From NCBI GenBank assembly GCA_013396655.1, contig WBMV01004890.1, positions 1,451,025 through 1,515,024 on the forward strand: a stretch of 64,000 nt of DNA, read 5' to 3'. Position numbers and translations under genes: made by a program. This stretch comes from Campylorhamphus procurvoides (lineage: Eukaryota; Chordata; Aves; Passeriformes; Dendrocolaptidae). The notes below the pieces were generated by a model. That model was not told where the DNA came from and searched no databases. It was given only the letters and a program-made list of their open reading frames with translations. This document shows positions 1 to 11,600 of this stretch, piece by piece (the stretch's first letter is position 1; every line of letters starts with the position of its first letter).

Positions 1-2117
1 CTGTAACAGGCTTGCATCAGACCAAAACCAGGTAGCAAATGGAGCCTTATATAACTCTTGCATAATGGTGTTCATAATTTTTTTAACAAACAAAAAATCA
101 TCTCCTTTTTCATCCCCAAAAACGATCCTGGTACAACTCTACTTTTTAGAATCTCCAAAAAATATCCGAAATGAGAGAAATCACTTTATAGGTAGCACAA
201 AGGCCGTGGCTATCTAGTGTGACTAAGTTAAGGGAAATAGTGTGGGTTTTTTCCCTGAGTGCTTGGTGACAGTCGGTTGTACAGCCACATTGCCAGGCAG
301 GGGCTTGCTCAGAGCAGGGTGTGTGGTGCTCATGTGCAGCTCCTCTGTAATAAATGCTGGACTGCAGACAGGAGATGGCCAAAAGAGAATGCCTGGGCAA
401 ACCTTAATCTTTAATAAGGTGCAGAGCCAGTCTATAACTGTCAAGGGATGACAGAGGAGCAGGGCTTTCAGCTTGCCTGCTCAGAATAGGAAATGGGGTC
501 CTCTGACAGGCAAGAAAGGCTCCTTTATTCTTTATTGGGTTTGGGGCTATTATTGTGACTGTGTTATTTAGTTATTTGACATTTGTGAGTAGCTGGAGCA
601 AAAGGAAGTCCAGTTATTAACGTGAGAAAACAAAATGTAAAATGGATTTTTATGCTGAGCTTGCATGGAACTTCTTACTTTTACACTTGGAAACAAAGCC
701 GTAGCTGATGTGAAATGGGTGCTGTCTGTAGTATGTGACATTTAATTTGAGGAATATCAGAGCCTTCATGAGATATGTTTTTCTTCAAAGATTTAAGTTT
801 GGTTTTGGAGTAATGAAATTAGGATTACTTAGATTTATTTTTTTTTTGCCTAAAGATGCAGAAATTTTGAATTTACAAGTTCAATATGGACTTGCACATT
901 AGCAAATTTAGACAAAGTAGTGGTCTAGAGACATGAGAATGCACGTTCTTTGAGTATATGGCAAACATGCAGCAGGTCTGCTGGCAGATCATAGGCTTTC
1001 TGAAAACCAAAAATGTTTGTTTATTCCTTTGACTTCTTAGGCATGTATGCAAGATAATTGTGCAGGAGTTAAAAGCTCTTTGCCTTTAAAACAGTGTTGC
1101 TTTTTTGTCCGTCTTGAAGATATAATGTAGATAAAATCCTCGCCAGAGGTGGTGATTTGTGCCATTTATGTGGTGTGACCTTTCATTTGAGGTTTTAACA
1201 GCACTTCTAAACCTTTAACAGCACCTGGTAAAATGTGAGGTTTGCTCATTGTAGAGGTGAACCAAAGGAAAATCACTGTGGGCTGTTTATTTATATGTTG
1301 ACTTTGGTCTGCCAAGTATATATTTTCAGTGGTTTTCCTGAAATTCTCTTTATATAGTTTCACATATGCATAGCCATAAATACACTGAGCAAAATACTGT
1401 CCTAAATAAAGCTTGCCCAAACCAGCCAACAGTTGTCCAGAACACCCCAGTCCTTGAGGACATTTCTTCTGAAGGAATCACACAGAACGTGCAGCTACCG
1501 GGGATTTTTTTTTTAAAGCAGTTTCCACTAGAACACTCCTTGCTGGTTTGTAGTCTCTGCTTTCCTGCTCCCATTTGCAGACTGTCAGCCTACACAGCTT
1601 CCCAGGAAAACCCACCCCAAAAGGGCAGCCTCTCATAAGTGACAGCTCTCAGAGCATGCCAGGCTGTGCTCTTGCTCTGTGCTGCAAATGGTACAAATGT
1701 AGCACCCGTGCTGCTTTCAAACTCCCAGTGTTTCTGATCCTGCAGGAATGACCAAATGAAACGACATTTGCAATAATTCTCCTAAAATGAACTACTAGGT
1801 GCTGTTAAGAAGAAGTATTTCTGTATGCCAGGCAGAAATCCACCTGTAGCACTGACTGCAGAGTCACACTGATCCTCAGTCGAGGTTCCCTGGGAAGTGC
1901 TGCCCTACAAGGAAAGGGAGGAACACACAACTTTGTCCCTTCTGAATCCTTTTAAGCTTCAGCTTTTCTGCTTTTGTAGTCTGACATCACAAATAATAGT
2001 TCCAAGGTTTGGAAGAAAAGGCAGATATTAAAAAGAAATCTTGCCGAACAAGATTTTTTTAGAAGCCTTCTGGATGCCTTTGCAAACTAGTTTTTGTATG
2101 TTTGTTAAATCCATGTT
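1..2117. other. plain noncoding sequence
   Basis: No coding exon, RNA gene or recognisable repeat could be supported here. The sequence is AT-rich with scattered short homopolymers, for example ten Ts at 838-847 and ten Ts at 1505-1514. Open frames on both strands are short (90 codons or fewer), overlap each other and have arbitrary composition, as expected by chance. Confidence 0.6.
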
Positions 2118-2179
2118 GCTGTTTTGTTTGGGTTTTTATTTGGTTTGTTGGTTTGTTTTTGTTTTGTTTTGTTTTTTTT
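2118..2179. repeat. T/G-rich low-complexity tract
   Basis: About 60 bases made almost only of T and G, with GTTTT and GTTTG units repeated irregularly and ending in a run of eight Ts. This is low-complexity sequence. An open frame crossing it gives a phenylalanine/valine/leucine-rich peptide that merely reflects the tract. Confidence 0.7.
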
Positions 2180-2280
2180 CATGGAACTTGAAACGTTTGA
2201 TTCCTGGGAGAGAAGTATCTTGCAAGTGTGATAAGTTTATTCTCCAAAGAGTGATTTTGGACATATTGTTGTCTGTGTAG

Positions 2281-2560
2281 TTGTCAGTGGACTTTTCCTC
2301 TCATCTCATCAGGGCATTGCTCAGAGAGGGTCAGGCACTGGGAGGGTGGCAGTGTGCCAGTGCAGGCAGATGGCACGGGCAGGGAGCCAGGCATGCATGT
2401 TGAGGGCAGGAGACGTTTCCAGCAGCCTTGTTGGAAGGTGTGAGCGCCTTGGCCCACGTGTGGTGTGACTGCACAACCCTGATGCAGTTTCTCTGGGCTT
2501 GGGCAGGGCTATAAAAGCAGTGCTTTATTTCAGAAGAGTCTGGGATGGCTCTCAGATAAA
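2281..2560 (+). promoter_or_regulatory. GC-richer segment with TATA-box match (possible promoter)
   Basis: This stretch is richer in G and C than its surroundings. It holds an E-box CACGTG at 2455-2460 and the sequence TATAAAAG at 2510-2517, preceded by GGGCAGGGC. That matches the extended eukaryotic TATA consensus, with GC-rich flanks on the upstream side. No coding exon or convincing splice donor was recognised downstream. A chance TATA match is quite possible, so the call is tentative. Confidence 0.22.
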
Positions 2561-3372
2561 GCTCTGCTAAGATACTTTAGCTGTTCTCCTGGCACACTGG
2601 CAGTCCCAAAGAAGCCTCTGTAGCTCAGCAAAACACTGGACTAGTTCTCTTTCTGTTTCTTTTTTATTTACTCCTGTTGAGTTCAGTCAATTTATACAGG
2701 GAGGTTATTTAAATCAGGATAAGTAACATTCATGTTAAAAATAAGTTTTTCTCAAGGTTGCTGAAAACTAAATGTAGAACATGAAACTGTTTTTTTGTTT
2801 CTCCTTTTTTTTTCTTATACACAGAAATTATAATGATGTCATTTTTTATTATTTCTTAGGGGGCTGAAATTCAGCATATTGCTCCCTGTTTCTTGACCTG
2901 AAGGGGCATTAACCTTTCTTAATTGAGCCTCAGTTAAAGTTTTTATTTTCATTACTCTTGTATAATGATTAGCACAAGTTTCTTTAAGGAAAACGTTTTA
3001 ATACTGTGTGACATGGACCAGTTCAAAAGCATATAAAGGATGTGTGTTTGTGCTTTGAACAAATTACTAGTCAGCCAAGTTTAGTAGAGCAGCCAGGCAT
3101 GGTTGCGTTTTAAATATGTCCCTAGTTATCACAGACATTAAAGCTTTGGTAACAACTGCTTTAATAATTTAGTCATTCTGAGGATTATTGCTTTATTTGA
3201 AAATCAGTCATTTGTATCATGTTGCTTTTGGAAGTAAAAGTGTCTGAAGTAATATCTGACAGAGGAGTTACATTATGAGACCTGCCCATAATTAAAAATG
3301 TGCAAGTACCCCAGCAAGCACTGGTGGAGCTTTTAGATGTCTGTATGCTGATTGGGAAAGTAAAATAAAAGC

Positions 3373-3387
3373 AAAAAAAAAAAAAAA
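3373..3387. repeat. poly-A tract
   Basis: Fifteen consecutive As following A-rich sequence. No SINE or processed-gene body was recognised on its 5' side, so it is treated as a simple homopolymer and not as a retrotransposon tail. Confidence 0.75.
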
Positions 3388-4906
3388 GAATTAACAAAAA
3401 GTGAAAATCTTCCTGTATTAGCTGTCACTTTTCTTTCTGAAGAGGCCCATATACACCAGTTGTTTTTCTTTCCCTTGGTCTCATGTTCATGGATGGGAGT
3501 CTCCTCCATTCTTGGACACAGTGACTTGAAAACTGGGGGCAAACAGGAGTGGAGTGGTGTGATTGATGACTGTACAGTGGAAAGCATGAACTGTGCCTGA
3601 AGAAAAGCTTTTAAAGTAATTGTATTACTTCCTCTTCTGTATGCAAGTTGCATTACCGAGAGAATTGTTTGTTTTCTTGAGTCCATTCCTCCAGCACTTG
3701 GTATCTCTTCTCAGCTTTTGTGTATCTTACTGCAGTTGAGAGGAGAAATATTTAAGTATTCTGGTTATTTATTTAAGAGCTTTGGTGCTACTATGCCACA
3801 TCTTACATTACACAGAATTTCATTGTACAATTCACTCACAGCAAATTGGATTCTTTGAGCAATTGTGTTTTAACAGTTATTAAAAGAGCTCTCTCAGTTC
3901 CTTTCATGATCCTAAAAGAAAGGGTATGAATACAGAATAAATTCCAGATCGGAGATATGATTTCAGTGTAGCTCAACTTTTGGGTTTTTTCCATAAAATA
4001 CATAGACTGGAAGTCCAGAAGGGGCTACTGTAAGCACCAAGTGTGACTTGGAGCCTGTAGTAGGGCTTTAGAGTCATGGAGTGTGTTCCAGCAGCCACAC
4101 TGTATCATATATTAACCTTTTCTTTATCAGTGGAGTGCTGGAAATTGTGTAATGAAAATATGCTTAAAATGTATTTTTTGATGTCTGCATTGTGTGCAGA
4201 TTTATAGACAAAGAGTACACACTTCATAGAAGTTTGGTGTGATTATATTATCATATTTTAAAACAATAAAATATAAATAAATGTCACTGAAAGAGTGTAT
4301 TTTCATTATGTGGGATTTCTGCTGGAACTTGACTAAATTAAAGCAGTTAATGTTTTGTTAGTGTTGTGTCAGCATCCACTTTGATACATGTTCGTAGAAT
4401 CAGCATCTTGTGGTCTGAGTGTACCAGTTTGGCTTTTCTAAGCCATGAAGAGCATCATTGTACTTTACTTACTTAGGTACAGTTGAGAACTGGTCAGTGA
4501 TTGCATGAACAGGTTCCCCCAGCTGAGTTTGGCCATCATCACATTCCTTCTTGTTATAAAATTGCATTACATGGGATAATGCTGGATTTTTTACTACGCC
4601 AGGAGGCTACTGGTAGTGCAGAAACTTGTTGGGGTTCTGTAATATACTGATATATTTCCCTCAATGTGATCCTCTTCTCTTTGTGCCTCTGAGTCCCAAA
4701 CTTTTGGGTTGATTTCCTTGGGCTTAACAAGTTGTTCTTTTTACACAGAGAGAATGTTTGTGTTGACAAGCTGCCTAATATAGATTATGTAGGTGATCTG
4801 TTTTAAGAAGCAGCATGTTTTATTCCTGGGGGAGAGAAATATGTTCTCCAACACGTGGGTGCAGGTGCTGGGAGCGCAAGTAGAGTCTGCTAAGCTGGTA
4901 AGAATG

Positions 4907-4917
4907 CCCCCCCCCCC
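4907..4917. repeat. poly-C tract
   Basis: Eleven consecutive Cs followed by AAAA. Simple homopolymer; its length may be inexact because homopolymers are prone to sequencing error. Confidence 0.8.
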
Positions 4918-5448
4918 AAAATTTAATGTTTTTTCTTTACACTAAAAAAGCGTTGAAAGCAAATTTGCAACTTCCAGGTGAATATTTTAAACAGTTTTTG
5001 CAAAGATTCATTGTGTTTTGTCTTTGCAACTTTGTTATTCCCTTCCTAACTCTTAAGGGAGGAATTTTAGCCCTGCTTTCCGTTCTGGCACGACGCAGAA
5101 GTTGAGCTGGTTCTGGCATCAAAAAGTATACAAACCCAGAGGGGTTATGAGGACAGAGAGGGGAGAATGTGTCTGGACCATTGGAATTCCTAAAGGACTG
5201 ATGAAATTCTGCCCCTCAGATGGTGGTCAGGACTGGTGACTGTGGTGCTGTGTTGGCTTTGCAGTGACTCCAGGCCAGGCTTATTTTTCACCCTTTTAAT
5301 AGACAGAAAATGAGCTTCTCCATAGGCCACTTTCTCTGGCCACCTCTATGTCATTGTGTTCTGATCAGTGGATACTCTGAAGTGCATCCTTTTCCCTGTG
5401 AAGCTCCATGAGGAAAAGGAGGTGATTCTTTTTCTATTTTCTTGTCAT

Positions 5449-5470
5449 TTTTCTCTCTATCTCTCTCTCC
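5449..5470. repeat. short CT-rich tract
   Basis: Mostly alternating CT dinucleotides, with a TAT interruption near 5459-5460. It is a short, imperfect microsatellite. Confidence 0.6.
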
Positions 5471-7879
5471 ATGGATAGCATGGCAAGCTTTGTTGGGTTA
5501 GTGCTGCTGGCAGCACCCAGGGATTAGTGTTCTCTCTGGAACTGTAACGTGTGGGCCAGTGTTGTATCACAGCCTCTCCAACAGGGAACTGTAGAGGGAA
5601 TACCATCATCCTGTGCACTTTCTAGTGATTTCAGCATGTTTACTGTGAATATCCAGAGCCCACTGTGTTTCCCTTTGGAGCTGGGAGCAATGACAAGAAG
5701 TGAATGCTTTGGGAAAGTATGTCCACAAAACCAGAGCCATCACTGCGGTCTCCAGTCTGGTCTGCAGTGCCATACAAATCATATTATAATATAAAAAGTC
5801 AGTTGAGTATGCAGAAATTAATCAAAAACCTTTTTTTTCTGCTCATGTTTAAGGATCTTCCAGTTTCATAGCCAGTTCTCAGAATAGCTTACTACTTAGT
5901 TAATATATGTGACCTAATGACCAAATGTGGCAACTTTATGAATTATGTATCACTCTCTTGGGGACCAAAGTGTGTGCTTTAGTTTTATTAAATCATCTCT
6001 GATTTGATTATCTTTATTAGATCATGCACCAAGTTAATTTCTTTTGAATTTACTGTTTGGACTTTACAATTAAAAGATGCAAATCAAATTGTATTGTTCT
6101 CCTTCTGTCTTCATTATGATACCAATGAGTAACATACCAATTTTTAGAATTCCAAATACTACTGTAATGCAGCTTCTGTACAATCTAACTGTAGGAGATC
6201 AATGTAGCACTTGGATTATCAGTTTGTGGACCCTGTCTGAGCGGTTCAGCACGAGCCTGTTTCCAGATTCACTAACATCACCAGTGCACGAGGCAGTTTT
6301 ATATATTTCAACTTGCCAATTAGCCATCAGTGTATTACTTTCCAAGATCCATAAATCACAACTCTGCCCACTTCCTTAACAGGAATGTGACAACTCACTT
6401 CACGTAAGAATATCGCGACCCTTTTAAAAAGCTCCAGTTGGGCCCTTGTGCAGTCTGGGGTGTGTTTGCAAGATCATCTGGGAAGGGGATGTGTGAGGTT
6501 AGTGAGACCCAAATGGGAAATATCGACAAATACACGGAGAGTGAAGGCTTTGTATGACTTTGATGTTTCTTGTGCCCTGCAGAGCTCAGTTGTCTCTGTG
6601 TTTGTTCAGTCCAAACAAGCAGCAGAAAGACTGCAGCTGAACCCAAGGACAAGCTGCATTTCTTAGATTCTCATAATTACTCTGAAATTCTGGCTGTGTG
6701 TAAGTCTGTATGTGTAGAAGATAAAAAAAAGGGAGTGCTCATCTTTTTTTGTGATTGACTTGCTGTATTTCAATTTTGGAGTTTCTTTAAGGTTGTGTCT
6801 GAAGTCATCCAAAGACTGTAGTCCAGGATAGTAAATAGCTCCTGCATATGCAACAGTACTATTCAAAGCAAGAGCAAAATTTAAATGATAGGTGGCCACT
6901 GTTACTCCAGTAATGCCTGAGGCTTTTCAATATGCAACAGCTGAGGGTTTCCCCTTCCTGAGTGTTCATTTAAAGTAAAATTAAATTTGGTCCGTTCATA
7001 ATTTCTTTATTTTATTAACTGAAAAATAAATCAATTGCTTTGTGAGCCTTTCACTCCTCTGTATTCCTGCTGCTCCCATCGTGGTGTTACCTCAGTTTCT
7101 TTCTTTGTGTGTGCATGCTCAGTGGTTAGAGGGTTAATTTCTTGGGCCTTTAGATTGTAGTTTAAGCAACAGTCATGTGGCTTGGTTGCAATAATAGCCC
7201 ATTCTTAATAGATGAAATTCAGATTTTCTTGAAAGAGATGGAGAAACCATTTTCCTTCTATTCCTTGTTAAGTATGTTCCATACAGCTGTCTTCAGCAAT
7301 GTACAATTAGCAGGAAGGAGTTCCCTGGCTGTGAAGTGATACTTAGACTCTAAAAGGATACTTTGTGTTATTTTTCTTATTTTTGCAGAGATAAAATTCA
7401 ATTCTGACCTTGCAATGCATATGTTTATGATTCAGTAGTAATTATTGAGGAAGGCGCTTCACTTGTTCCTTTTGAACCAGTCTGATAAAAACCGGGATTT
7501 AGGACAACAGCGCAGAATTTTCTGAGGAATGAAGTTGCTGAAGAGAGAGACAACATTTGTTACAAGCTCTTAAATTAGGCAGGGATAAATAATGACTGCA
7601 CTTGGGCAGTCTGAGGAGTTGTCATTTCATTTAGATCTGTGGAGTTGCACCAGTGTAAGTCAAATCTATTCAAGACTCCATTCCTGAATGCTTAAGTATT
7701 TCCTCTTTTCTTCTGATTTATCATCGATGTACTCTTGGATGAAGATGATAAGTTTTATGCTCCATGTATTATTTTCTATTATGCAGGCTAAAATATTACA
7801 ATTCCTTCTTCAAAGAAAACAATGTATTTGAATGAGAACTAATTACCTCTTTTTTTATTCCAAGTGACAAAAGCTAATA

Positions 7880-8260
7880 CATCACACTTAGCCACTATAA
7901 GAACTCCATTCCAGTAAACTAATTAAACTAATCCTATCTCTACTCATTATTCTCAGTTCTGCTAAATATTTTAACTGCATAGATTTATTTCATTACATAA
8001 ATTATATCGTACTTAAAGAAAACAGTTTGCATAATGGCGTATTTGCATTCTCAGGAGTTTGTTTGGGGTTTTTGAATTCAGACTTCAAATTTCAGTCGAA
8101 ATAATATTATTTGCCTTATTTACGATGGTAATTCTTCTTAATTATTACTAATTATCTAGAATGATGTATAGCTTTAATTAACTGTAAGTGCTTGGCATTC
8201 TTGTTAACGTAGATTAACTAGTGACAGTTCTCCTGCATATAAGTAATATAAGGTTAGAGG
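7880..8260. promoter_or_regulatory. candidate AT-rich enhancer-like element
   Basis: This block is dense in homeodomain-type cores (AATTA/TAATT) and carries an exact POU octamer match, ATTTGCAT, at 8041-8048. A related TTTGCATA lies just upstream. CpGs are retained in the otherwise AT-rich sequence, at TGGCGTAT, AGTCGAAA and TTACGATG. The combination resembles conserved developmental enhancers. AT-rich DNA produces such cores by chance, so this is inference from texture only. Confidence 0.3.
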
Positions 8261-8989
8261 GTCGTGCTGTTACCTACAGCTTGAACCCCATGACACAGTG
8301 GCTGGTCCATTCAACGAGCCAGTTGTGTGTGGGGGGGAAAAAATTGCTTTTTCATTGCCAGTGATTGTAAAAATTAAAGTATCTTGTGCTTACTGGACAC
8401 TTCTTAAGATACATAATGAAAATGTCTGCCTCATTTTTTCCACTGAAGTTATGAAAATGGAATATGTGGAATGCTAAGAATTTAACAGCAGTGTTGCTGA
8501 GAAGCTGTAAAGGAATAATACATAAGTATCACTTCAGCCTAAATTGCCTTCTGCTTATAGACATGTAATGCAATTAAATCAAGAAGCTGTAAGCCTCCCA
8601 AATCTCTTAAGTTTAGTTTAGGTCTTGTACTTAAGGTACCTGCTGTAGAGCTTTCCAAATTTATAAAGAGAATACAGATAATAAATAATTAATCAGAATG
8701 AATATGCAGTATGGGATTCATGTGAGCTGTGTAGAGGATTCACAATTTTATTGATGCTTTGATAAAACACTTATATCACAGAGGTAATGGTGTTCTGATT
8801 CTAATGCCAGTGTTTGTAGTGTGATCTGTCCTTTAAATTCTGTCACCGTTAGTATCTTGTCACAGTGCTGACACAGGATGAATTGGGAGGATTTGGGGAA
8901 ATTCACACACAGAAAGGGAATTAATTGTGGTTGGTTCTAGCTGGGGATTGTGCATGATTTCTGAAAGAATGAGAGGCAGGCAGAGAACT
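8261..8989. other. plain noncoding sequence
   Basis: AT-rich sequence with no supported gene, RNA or repeat. A short G-run (GTGGGGGGG, about 8330-8337) is the only local oddity. Confidence 0.55.
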
Positions 8990-9180
8990 GGCAGCCAACG
9001 TGTGAATTGTTTTATCCGGAGTGCTGGGGGTTACGGTCCCTGCGCTCAACACGTCGCGAGAGCGATCTCGGTGCTGGACTTGCCAAGTCTGATCTGCCAG
9101 CAGGAATCAACAGGGCTGTAATTCATCTGCCAGGTACCAAGCAAGCATCAAGGCACGCTTGCAATGGCACTCTGCCCTTC
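8990..9180. promoter_or_regulatory. isolated CpG cluster, candidate conserved element
   Basis: Between about 9015 and 9077 there are about eight CpG dinucleotides, including ATCCGG, TTACGG, CTGCGC, ACGTCGCGAG, GCGATC and CTCGGT. The kilobases around it hold almost none. The following sequence to about 9140 is of even composition and not repetitive. Such clustering in CpG-depleted vertebrate DNA suggests an unmethylated or constrained element, such as an enhancer or minor promoter. It could also be a young insertion that has not yet decayed. No coding frame with recognisable content crosses it. Confidence 0.35.
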
Positions 9181-10211
9181 TTTGCAGCTCAGTTGCTTCT
9201 TGAATACAACAGCAAGAATTGTGTTCATATTTTGCTCATCAGTAATCAAAACCTTTCATTGCTGTACTCACTGTACATACATACATTGGGTTTTGGGTCA
9301 GTTTTCAAGTATCTGTTCCTAATGCATTATAAAAAAAACATGATAATTTTATTTTTGTCATGTGCTCTTCCTCTTCTGTCATATACACATGGATTTTTGC
9401 ATTTGGCTTTTCTTTTATTCATCTAATTTGCAAAGAGGTTACCTCCAAACAACTTTCAGATGTGATTAACACAGCTTAGCATAATGATGTAATGTGGTCA
9501 CATTTATATTCAAAATGTTAAATATATTGCAAATAGATTTTTGAATGTCAGAAATTATTAGGAAGAAAAATGGAATTTGAGCCCATGATCTAGTCTGTTT
9601 TATCTTTCTCTAATACATCTGTCTCCTTAACATTTCAGAGAATGTCAAGCAAAATTTTGAAGAAAGATAACTGCTTTGAATAACAGTTCTTAATCACTTG
9701 ATTCTTCCAAGTGCTGTGTGAAATGTTCACTTGTAGAAAGTAGGGTAAAGGACTAACTATTCTTTTGAAGAATGTCTCCATTTCAGTAGTTAATAGAAGA
9801 TTATAAATAGTGCCAAGACAGTAAGCAAATGCTATGTGGGACATTTTCATGTAGGTTTTTAAAATTCCTTGCAGTGACAAAGGCTTTCAGTAGGGGGAAA
9901 GCTGTAGCTTACAGCGGTCTTCGCCTTCAGGAGGCCTCTTCAATTTGAGCTCCATCACCAGGGATTGGATATTGGTAGTGCTGCTGCACGGTCGGTGACC
10001 TTGGTGCAGTAACACTGCTCCTTCTGCTGAGATCCTGGTGCCTGGTGTGTGGGAGCTCTTAGCAATCTTCTCGTGTGGCAGGAGACTCCAGAGGCTGAGA
10101 AATTGGACACCAAACTGGGCATCTCTGTGTGAGCATTCTGGTCTGGTCAGATGTAGGAGCTGTGTATGAAGAAATCTGGGGTCCTACTCGAGTTTTCACA
10201 TGACCATATCG
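9181..10211. other. plain noncoding sequence
   Basis: No gene is supported. The right part, from about 9900, is somewhat richer in G and C and leads into the CR1 fragment. It might include further, more diverged LINE sequence that I could not recognise. Confidence 0.5.
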
Positions 10212-10480
10212 TCACAGATCAAAGGAATGACTCTAAACTGGCAGAGGGCAGGGTTAGATTAGATTTTAGGAAGAAATTGTTTTCTGTGAGGATGCTGAGA
10301 CACTGGCACAGGTTCCCCAGGGAAGCTGTGGCTGCCCCACCCCTGGAAGTGTCCAAGACCAGGTTGGACGTGGCTTGGAGCAACCTGGGCTCAGAGGGAG
10401 GTGTCCCTGCCCATGGCAGGGGGTGCCATGGGATGGGCTTTAAGGCTCTAACCCCAACCATTCTCAGATGATTGTGTGAA
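10212..10480 (+). mobile_element. CR1 LINE 3'-end fragment (5'-truncated)
   Basis: This stretch follows the familiar 3' region of avian CR1 retrotransposons in order. It has a 'GATTAGATTTTAGGAAGAAAT' type segment near 10257-10278. Next comes 'CACTGGCACAGGTTCCCCAG' at 10301-10320, then 'CCCTGGAAGTGTCCAAGACC' and 'AGGTTGGACGTGGCTT', then 'GTGTCCCTGCCCATGGCAGG' at about 10401-10420. It ends in a degenerate CCATTCTCAGATGATTGTG, resembling the short terminal repeats of CR1. The copy is 5'-truncated, as most CR1 insertions are, and holds only the end of the element. It has point changes from the remembered consensus, and I infer it is inactive. The boundaries are good to about 15 bases on the left and 10 on the right. 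Confidence 0.9.
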
Positions 10481-11580
10481 GTTGTACCTGTTTAGAGAAG
10501 GTCTTTGACATTGTCCCCTGGTTTTATGGGCCTTCCAGGTGTTCTGGATGTCACTGTGATTCTCTTGCTCATGCAAAGTGCCAAGCAAGGCTGTGAGAGG
10601 TAGAATTGAAGCTACTTCTGGTGAAACTGGAGCAGAATGGAAGGCACAGAGAACTGGCTAAAAGTGAGGCTGTAGGGATTGGAGTGAAAAATGCAGAATT
10701 AGACTTGGAGGTGGTAAGTGCTCAGTAGATCAGTAAAAATGACATTTCCCTGAAGGTCAGTAGTGCCAGTTTTGGTAGATTGAGAGTGCTTTGTTTTGCT
10801 GAAGTGGCTACCCAGTAAAACTGGGGAAGGAAGGAGGGAAGGTAACCTGTGTTATCAACACCAGATGTGAGCACAGGGAAAGGGACTTTGTACCATGAAA
10901 TATTTGGCATTTGTGTCGTGCATATCTTTATTTACTGTTTGTTTGTTTTTCTCATTTTTTTCATTATGAAACCACGTGGCTTACCATGAGTTAACAGTAA
11001 AATAAATTCCAAACTTCTGTTGCTAGCAATGATTATACCTAATAAAACTGGTGGTACTCTTCAAAGTATGAGTAAAATATGAACTGTGTATGTAGCTTCA
11101 TACACTTGCCTAGCTTGGCAGTCAGCTTTGTATTTGATTTGGCAGGTACCTGTAATTACTTATATTTTGTGTAGTTATGCATGTTTGATAAGTCATCTAT
11201 AAGATTGTATGGTAACTTTAGATGGCAAATTTATCTGGTAGCTTTTTTTTTCCAAATTTTAGTGTTAAAATATCTTGAAATACTTTGTACATATATATAT
11301 TTATGTCTATTTGTACAGTGCTTATCTGTATAGTTTTTACATTAGGAAATACCTGTGTTTATGAGTGTAAAATATACATATTTTATAGTTACAGGATTTG
11401 TTACACTAAGCTTGCTCAACAGTGCTCTTTTTATTTCTGTTTGTGTTAATTATTGATTGCCAACCTATAAAACATGCCTATAAATAGTTATTTGGGAAAT
11501 AAAATAAGTTCTTTTTTTCTTTCAGGTACATCTTATTTATTTAACAATGCCTTTTCAGTTTTACAGAAGCTTACATGCTC

Positions 11581-11600
11581 TATATTATATATATATTTAT
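11581..11600. repeat. short AT-rich microsatellite
   Basis: TATATTATATATATATTTAT, an imperfect AT dinucleotide repeat; a similar shorter run lies at 11290-11300. Confidence 0.6.

Larger units (their letters stand above)
2561..7879. other. plain noncoding sequence with small simple repeats
   Basis: No gene is supported. Simple-sequence tracts include 15 As at 3373-3387, 11 Cs at 4907-4917 and a CT-rich stretch at 5449-5470. The open frames are short and overlap on both strands. None shows a recognisable domain, signal peptide or conserved motif. Confidence 0.6.

Noticed and set aside
9150..9170. AAGGCACGC, resembling the start of miR-124
   Set aside because: The match stops after nine bases and no complementary passenger arm lies within hairpin distance.
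9007..9426. 139-codon open frame on the + strand crossing the CpG cluster
   Set aside because: Its second half is a leucine/phenylalanine-rich translation of AT-rich DNA. No domain is seen, so it does not explain the CpG cluster.
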